From: a virus
Direction: 5' to 3' (one strand)
Length of the DNA stretch: 26,455 nt
Virus record (IMG/VR): IMGVR_UViG_3300036780_000410
Coordinates: 1 to 26,455 of that record
Positions within the stretch are counted from its first letter, which is position 1. Each line of letters begins with the position of its first letter. Positions 22,639-26,455 of this stretch are shown piece by piece. The notes under the pieces are model-generated. The model saw only the letters and a list, made by a program, of their open reading frames with translations. It had not been told where the DNA came from and searched no databases. The translations under genes were made by a program, and so were the position numbers.

Positions 22639-23928
22639 ATGTCCGGCACGCTTTCGCTTCCGACCACCGGCACCTTCTCGGGCCTGACCGAGCAGGGCTA
22701 TATCAACGCGGCGCTCGTCGCGCTCGCCAACGCCAATGCCGGCGCGTCGCCGCCAACCGCGGCCTCGACCGGGCTCGCTTCCACCGCGGGACTCCTCTGG
22801 CACGACACCGCCAACAATCTGTTGAAGCTCCGCGACCAGGCCGACATGACTTGGGTCGTCATCGGCTCTTTGAACGAGACGACGAAGCTCTTCACGCCCT
22901 ATTTCGGCGGCGCTCCGCTCGCGGTTCCCTCCGCCGACGGCTTCGTCAACCGGCTGCGAAACAACTCGCTGACGAGCTGGTTCCACGGTAGCTCCGGCAC
23001 GATCACGACGTCCGGCGGATGGGCAGCCGAGGGTGTCTATGTCGTACCGACCGGCGCCAGCATCGCCTGGAGCCAAGCGACGGCCGGCCTGCCGACGGCA
23101 TGCCCGACCGTCAACGGGTTGACGCTGACGGGCGCGAGCGCCATCACCGATCTCAAAATCCGCCTCGTTATCGAGAGCTATGACGCGGCGCAGCTCGCCG
23201 GCCAGGCGTGCACCTTCCAGCTGCCGATCGTCAACAACACCGGCGGCTCGATCACACCAACGATCGCGACCAAATATCCGACGGCGCAGGACAACTGGAC
23301 GAGCTCGACCAACGACCTCGCCGCGGCCAACTTGCAGACGGTCGCCAACGCCGCCACGGGCGTCTTGTCTTCGACGTTCAACGTCGCCGCCGGCGCCGTG
23401 AACGGTTACGAGATCATTGTCGATTTCGGCAACAATTTCGCCAGCAACGCGAAGAGCGTGACGATCGGCGGCGGCTTCGATTTGCGCGCGACACCCGGCG
23501 CGATGACCGGACTCAATTCATCGCCACCGACGCCAGAGGTCCGTGACGTGGTTTCAGATCAGGCATGGAACGCGCGCTTCTACGAGACGACCTACAACAA
23601 TAGGACGGCGCCCGGCGCGGCAACGCCGAATGGGATGGTATTCTTCTACCAGGAGACCTACGTCAATCCCGGATGGGACGCCGGTGGCGGTGCCGTAGGA
23701 TTCAAAGTGAGAAAGCGTGCGGCACCGACCGTGACCTGGTACGACGCTGCAGGAAATGCAAGCAAGCTATCGGCTTACTTCAATACCATTAGAGGCGACA
23801 ATATCAGCATCCCGGGCTCGTCGACGATAGGCGAGTGCGGATTCGAAATTCTCGCAAGCGCAGCCGTCGGTAGCGGAATGCCGCTGCTGGCTCACTATGT
23901 AGCCGACGCAACAATTATCGGAGCATGA
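22639..23928 (+). CDS. Tail fibre / receptor-binding-like protein
   Basis: A 429-residue protein: MSGTLSLPTTGTFSGLTEQG at the start, a HDTANNLLKLRDQADMTWVV motif typical of the N-terminal attachment region of tail fibres, then beta-rich domains with TITTSGGWAAEGVYVVPTGA and IVNNTGGSITPTI of the type found in carbohydrate-binding tail proteins. The start is at 22639, six bases after AAAGGAG. Placed after the hub and before a DUF4376-like gene, it fits the receptor-recognition unit. The receptor cannot be named. From about 23500 onward the base composition falls in G/C, suggesting a recently acquired tip. Confidence 0.7.
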   Translation: MSGTLSLPTTGTFSGLTEQGYINAALVALANANAGASPPTAASTGLASTAGLLWHDTANNLLKLRDQADMTWVVIGSLNETTKLFTPYFGGAPLAVPSADGFVNRLRNNSLTSWFHGSSGTITTSGGWAAEGVYVVPTGASIAWSQATAGLPTACPTVNGLTLTGASAITDLKIRLVIESYDAAQLAGQACTFQLPIVNNTGGSITPTIATKYPTAQDNWTSSTNDLAAANLQTVANAATGVLSSTFNVAAGAVNGYEIIVDFGNNFASNAKSVTIGGGFDLRATPGAMTGLNSSPPTPEVRDVVSDQAWNARFYETTYNNRTAPGAATPNGMVFFYQETYVNPGWDAGGGAVGFKVRKRAAPTVTWYDAAGNASKLSAYFNTIRGDNISIPGSSTIGECGFEILASAAVGSGMPLLAHYVADATIIGA

Positions 23929-23931
23929 CGA

Positions 23932-24405
23932 ATGAGCGATTACGCTTACAACCAATTAGGCGGCGTCATCCGCAAGATCGACGGCGCGATCATACCGGCC
24001 GACCCGCGCAACGCGGACTATCAGACCTTTATCGCCTCCGGCGAGACGCCCAATGCTTATATCGCGCCAGCACCAACGGTGGCGCAGTCCTATATCGCAG
24101 CCATTGTCGCCGGCTGCACGATTGCATCGGCAGGGACGCCGGCACTCAATGGCACCTATGCGATCTGCGGCCCTACGTGGGCAGATATGAAGGACGAAGC
24201 CCAATATATCCAGACCTTTGGAGTTTTTTCTGGCAACCAGACCTCGATTGGCTGGGAACTTCTCGGCAGCGGCGCCATCGCCTTCACGGCCCCGGCGCAA
24301 CTGCTCGCCGTTGTCCGTAGCCTCGGCGATTACCTCACTGCGTTGAAGATCGCTGCGAAACAATTGACCTGGACGGCGCCAGCACAGCCGAAAGCTATTT
24401 CGTAG
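23932..24405 (+). CDS. DUF4376-like tail fibre-associated protein
   Basis: A 157-residue protein. The N-terminal YAYNQLGGVIRKIDGAIIPA, DPRNADYQTFIASGETPNAY and IAPAP patterns are typical of small phage tail-fibre partner proteins (XkdW or DUF4376 like), and GCTIASAGTPALNGTYAICG is the conserved block. GGAGCATGACG and ATGAGC place its start four bases after the fibre stop, so it is probably co-translated. Likely a fibre-assembly or tip protein; the exact function is unknown. Confidence 0.6.
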   Translation: MSDYAYNQLGGVIRKIDGAIIPADPRNADYQTFIASGETPNAYIAPAPTVAQSYIAAIVAGCTIASAGTPALNGTYAICGPTWADMKDEAQYIQTFGVFSGNQTSIGWELLGSGAIAFTAPAQLLAVVRSLGDYLTALKIAAKQLTWTAPAQPKAIS

Positions 24406-24443
24406 GGCACCGTTTCCACCTGCGCAGGCGCTCGTCACTGTCA

Positions 24444-24677
24444 ATGTCGCTGGTGCAGGGCAACCCGCTAGCGCCGGCGGTCTCGACAATGAACGCGATG
24501 GCGGGCAACAACACCGTTCCCGACATCATGGCGCATGGCAGTTGGGGCGCGACGGAAGTGCATCGCGATTTCCCGCCTGGTTATGTCATGCCGTGGCCGG
24601 CACACAAAGACGCGCTGCCAAGCGATCACCTCGATTTTCATTATGGCTGCATTGGCGGCGGCTCACCATCCTGGTAG
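24444..24677 (+). pseudogene. Possible small tail-associated gene remnant
   Basis: A 77-residue frame (MNAMAGNNTVPDIMAHGSWG, RDFPPGYVMPWPAHKDALPS, LDFHYGCIGGGSPSW) ends with TAG, but the same frame continues beyond as YEVDYTPVNPVPPPSRPVSS before a second stop. The text just upstream in another frame (PFPPAQALVTVNVAGAGQPA) looks like part of the same coding unit. A decayed or partial tail gene is therefore possible, but no family is recognised. The rest of the 24406-25011 gap shows nothing I can assign. Confidence 0.3.
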
Positions 24678-25011
24678 TACGAAGTCGATTACACGCCGGT
24701 AAATCCGGTGCCGCCACCCAGCCGCCCGGTTTCGTCGCCGCGACATTGAGGCTGGTCCGCGCGCTGCGGAATTGCGTCCGGCGTATATCCTCGCAAAGGC
24801 CGAAGTCTGGCGTGGGCCGGGTCACGCCGAAGCAAGTCCAATCGCCGACGTAATCCGACCTCCGCTCCTGCGACGAGATCAAGTGTCTTCCAGCCGGGAT
24901 AGCGCTTCCTCGATTCGAGCAGAAGTTGCACGGCAGCCAATCTTAGCGACGTTTTCGCGCCGCCGATCATGGCGATCCGGCGCGCGCGGCATTTTCCTCC
25001 TGGAGTCATGC

Positions 25012-25209
25012 ATGAATCACAAGCTCGATGCCGTCTTCGACGGCACCGCGGCGCTGACCGCGATTGCCGCACCGCTCTGGCTCGCCGATGCCGAGCTCTG
25101 GGGCCGCGCTCTCGTCATCCTCGGCGGCGTGGTGCTGCTCGCTTTGCGCATCGTCATCGCCTGGCGCGCCTTGCGCCGGGCGCGGACGAGCGGCGGCCGC
25201 CATGAGTGA
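25012..25209 (+). CDS. Small one-span membrane protein of the lysis region
   Basis: A 65-residue protein: a short N-terminus, one strong hydrophobic span (LWGRALVILGGVVLLALRIV) and a very basic C-terminus (RALRRARTSGGRH). TGGAG lies a few bases before the ATG. Its stop overlaps the endolysin start by eight bases, so the two are co-translated. By position it may be a holin, antiholin or spanin-like helper of lysis; no family is recognised. A second ATG at 25008 is in another frame. Confidence 0.5.
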   Translation: MNHKLDAVFDGTAALTAIAAPLWLADAELWGRALVILGGVVLLALRIVIAWRALRRARTSGGRHE

Positions 25210-25816
25210 CGCAGCCAACTCCTCGGCGGCGCCAGCACAGGCCGCGAGCGAATCTCCAGCGACGCGGCCGTCGTGCGACGGCGCAGTCGACGCATTCAAA
25301 GCCGCTGTTGCCATCGTGCTCGCGCATGAAGGCGGTTATCAGGCGCTGCCCGACGATGCCGGCAACTGGACCCAAGGCAAGATCGGCGCTGGCGCCTTGA
25401 AGGGCACGAAATACGGCATCAGCGCCGCGCAATATCCGACGCTCGACATCGCCGCGCTGACCGCCGATGACGCCGCCGCGATCTATCGCCGCGATTGGTG
25501 GGATCGCTTCGGCCTCGCACGTCTGCCGCCGCCGCTGGCGGCAAAGCTCTTCGACGCCGCGGTCAATCTCGGCATCGAGGAAGCCGTGCGCGCGCTGCAG
25601 CGCGCACTCCGCGCCGCCGGCCCGCAAAACGCGGCGCCCCTCGCCGAAGACGGCAAGCTCGGCGCGGCGACGCTCGCCGCCGCCGTTGCCATCGCGCCCG
25701 CGACGGTGCTGCCGGCGCTGCGCGAGGCGCTCGCCGGCCATTACCGCCTCATCGCCGCGCGCAGCCCGTCGCAGGCGTCTTTCCTGACGGGCTGGCTCAG
25801 CCGCGCCTATTCGTGA
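25202..25816 (+). CDS. GH108 endolysin (lysozyme) with an element-encoded N-terminus
   Basis: A 204-residue glycoside hydrolase 108 muramidase that cuts peptidoglycan to release particles. VLAHEGGY holds the candidate catalytic Glu43; GTKYGISAAQYPTLDIAALT, YRRDWWDRFG and LPPPLAAKLFDAAVNLG follow the GH108/zliS family, and the C-terminal region from about residue 120 looks like the PG-binding-3 domain. The normal family start (DAFKAAVAIVLAHEGGY) is preceded by about 30 residues, of which residues 8-30 are encoded by palindromic element F, so this N-terminus is acquired. No signal peptide, so release needs a holin. High confidence for the enzyme. Confidence 0.93.
   Translation: MSDAANSSAAPAQAASESPATRPSCDGAVDAFKAAVAIVLAHEGGYQALPDDAGNWTQGKIGAGALKGTKYGISAAQYPTLDIAALTADDAAAIYRRDWWDRFGLARLPPPLAAKLFDAAVNLGIEEAVRALQRALRAAGPQNAAPLAEDGKLGAATLAAAVAIAPATVLPALREALAGHYRLIAARSPSQASFLTGWLSRAYS
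25223..25290 (+). repeat. Bulged-hairpin palindromic element, copy F (68 bp, in the endolysin N-terminus)
   Basis: Outer arm TCGGCGGCGCC pairs with GGCGCAGTCGA (one mismatch, one G-T). Inside are A / GAC, GCAC / GTGC, A / GTC, then GGCCGC-GA-GC pairing with GC-GA-C-GCGGCC around loop GAATCTCCA. Its translation reads SAAPAQAASESPATRPSCDG, similar to that of copy C in NlpC/P60. Confidence 0.8.
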
Positions 25817-25842
25817 TCAACCCACCAACCAAGGAGTTTCCC

Positions 25843-26025
25843 ATGTCGAACATCTCGAACGATGCCAAGCAGACCGTCGCCGATACCAAGGCCGCCGTGA
25901 CCGCCGAGCGCCGCCGTCTTGCCGCGCGGCTCATCGCCTGGCTGCGCGCGCATCCGCATACCATCCTGGTCATCGTCGCGGTGGCGGTGGTGCTGGGCGT
26001 GACCATCGGCGTGCTGCGGGGCTGA
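25843..26025 (+). CDS. Small one-span membrane protein
   Basis: A 60-residue protein with AAGGAG seven bases before the ATG. It has a charged N-terminal helix (DAKQTVADTKAAVTAERRRL) and one hydrophobic span (TILVIVAVAVVLGVTIGVL). It lies between the endolysin and the three-span holin-like gene and ends one base before the next ATG, so it is part of the lysis transcript. A holin partner or spanin-like role is possible, though no family is recognised. Confidence 0.6.
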   Translation: MSNISNDAKQTVADTKAAVTAERRRLAARLIAWLRAHPHTILVIVAVAVVLGVTIGVLRG

Positions 26026-26026
26026 C

Positions 26027-26455
26027 ATGGCCTTCGGCATCGACGACGCGGTCGGCGCGGTCAGCAATCTCGCCACCACCATCATCAACAAGGTCTTCCC
26101 CGATCCGCAAGACGCGGCGAAGGCCAAGGCGCTGCTCCAGGCGGCGGACACGCAAGCGGCGATCCAGCAGACCGCCTCGCAGCTCCAGGCGATCATGGCC
26201 GAGGCGCAATCCACCGATAAATGGACCAGCCGCGCGCGGCCGAGCTTCCTCTATGTCTGCTACGGCATGATCCTGACGGCGATCCCGATGGGCGTGCTCT
26301 ACGCGTTCGATCCGGGTCATGCGCAGAAGATCGCGCTCGGCCTCCAGGCCTGGCTCGCCGCGATTCCCGATCCGGTGTGGCAGCTCTTCACCGTCGGTTA
26401 TCTCGGCTACACCGGCGGAAGATCGTGGGAAAAGATCAAGGGGGCCGCGAAGTAG
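26027..26455 (+). CDS. Holin of the 3TM (GTA-type) family
   Basis: A 142-residue protein starting one base after the preceding stop. An N-terminal amphipathic region (IINKVFPDPQDAAKAKALLQ) is followed by WTSRARPSFLYVCYGMILTA, a second span near IALGLQAWLAAI and a C-terminal VWQLFTVGYLGYTGGRSWEK, the pattern of the phage/GTA three-helix holins. It would permeabilise the inner membrane so the endolysin can reach the wall. It ends at the last base of the window with a complete stop codon. High confidence. Confidence 0.9.
   Translation: MAFGIDDAVGAVSNLATTIINKVFPDPQDAAKAKALLQAADTQAAIQQTASQLQAIMAEAQSTDKWTSRARPSFLYVCYGMILTAIPMGVLYAFDPGHAQKIALGLQAWLAAIPDPVWQLFTVGYLGYTGGRSWEKIKGAAK

Noticed and set aside
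24689-25072. - strand frame of 127 residues in the gene-poor region before the lysis genes
   Set aside because: A part (MIGGAKTSLRLAAVQLLLES) looks plausible, but no ribosome site, no recognised family and Arg-rich ends; not enough to call a gene.

Overview
The window is a late-gene (head, tail, lysis) block of a lambda-like / gene-transfer-agent-like prophage. The host is very probably a high-GC alphaproteobacterium: codons are strongly G/C-ending, the tail set (DUF2460, DUF2163, NlpC/P60, baseplate hub) is the alphaproteobacterial siphophage/GTA type, and non-coding gaps carry palindromes widespread in Rhizobiales/Rhodospirillales genomes. The exact genus cannot be read from this sequence. 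Terminase, integrase, repressor and attachment sites are not in the window, which starts at the portal start codon and stops at the stop codon of the holin-like gene.

Layout on the + strand: portal (1-1770), protease with fused acidic and coiled-coil tail (2868-3746), major capsid (3847-5352), head-tail connector (7148-7711), gp10-like (7708-8184), tail terminator-like (8181-8606), major tail protein (9274-10011), tail assembly chaperone with a predicted -1 frameshift (14611-15167), short tape measure (15168-16037), DUF2460 (16138-16758), DUF2163 (16886-17761), NlpC/P60 (18572-19306), baseplate hub (19308-22367), tail fibre (22639-23928), DUF4376-like (23932-24405), and a lysis group (25012-26455) with a GH108 endolysin.

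Cargo sits at five junctions of this block, mostly on the - strand: a polymorphic-toxin tip fused to the portal with one or two immunity-like genes; a membrane/beta-propeller protein; a small orphan gene; a methyltransferase; an ABC-type substrate-binding protein; a broken methionine-synthase-like gene; a broken membrane/ClpP-like gene; and an NTF2-fold immunity-like gene. Three cargo genes appear to carry a single-base frameshift, while every structural gene looks intact.

Two things deserve most attention. First, the portal ends in a type-37-like polymorphic toxin domain, followed by a four-cysteine immunity-like gene and then a 103-bp duplicated piece of portal, the footprint expected of C-terminal tip exchange. 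Second, a family of about eight short bulged hairpins (consensus GCAM-A-stem-GAATCT loop-stem-GTC-KTGC, with compensatory changes in the stems) is scattered through the block. Several lie directly in front of start codons, and several are read in frame inside the NlpC/P60 and endolysin genes. This looks like a mobile or regulatory palindromic element that I cannot match to a named family.
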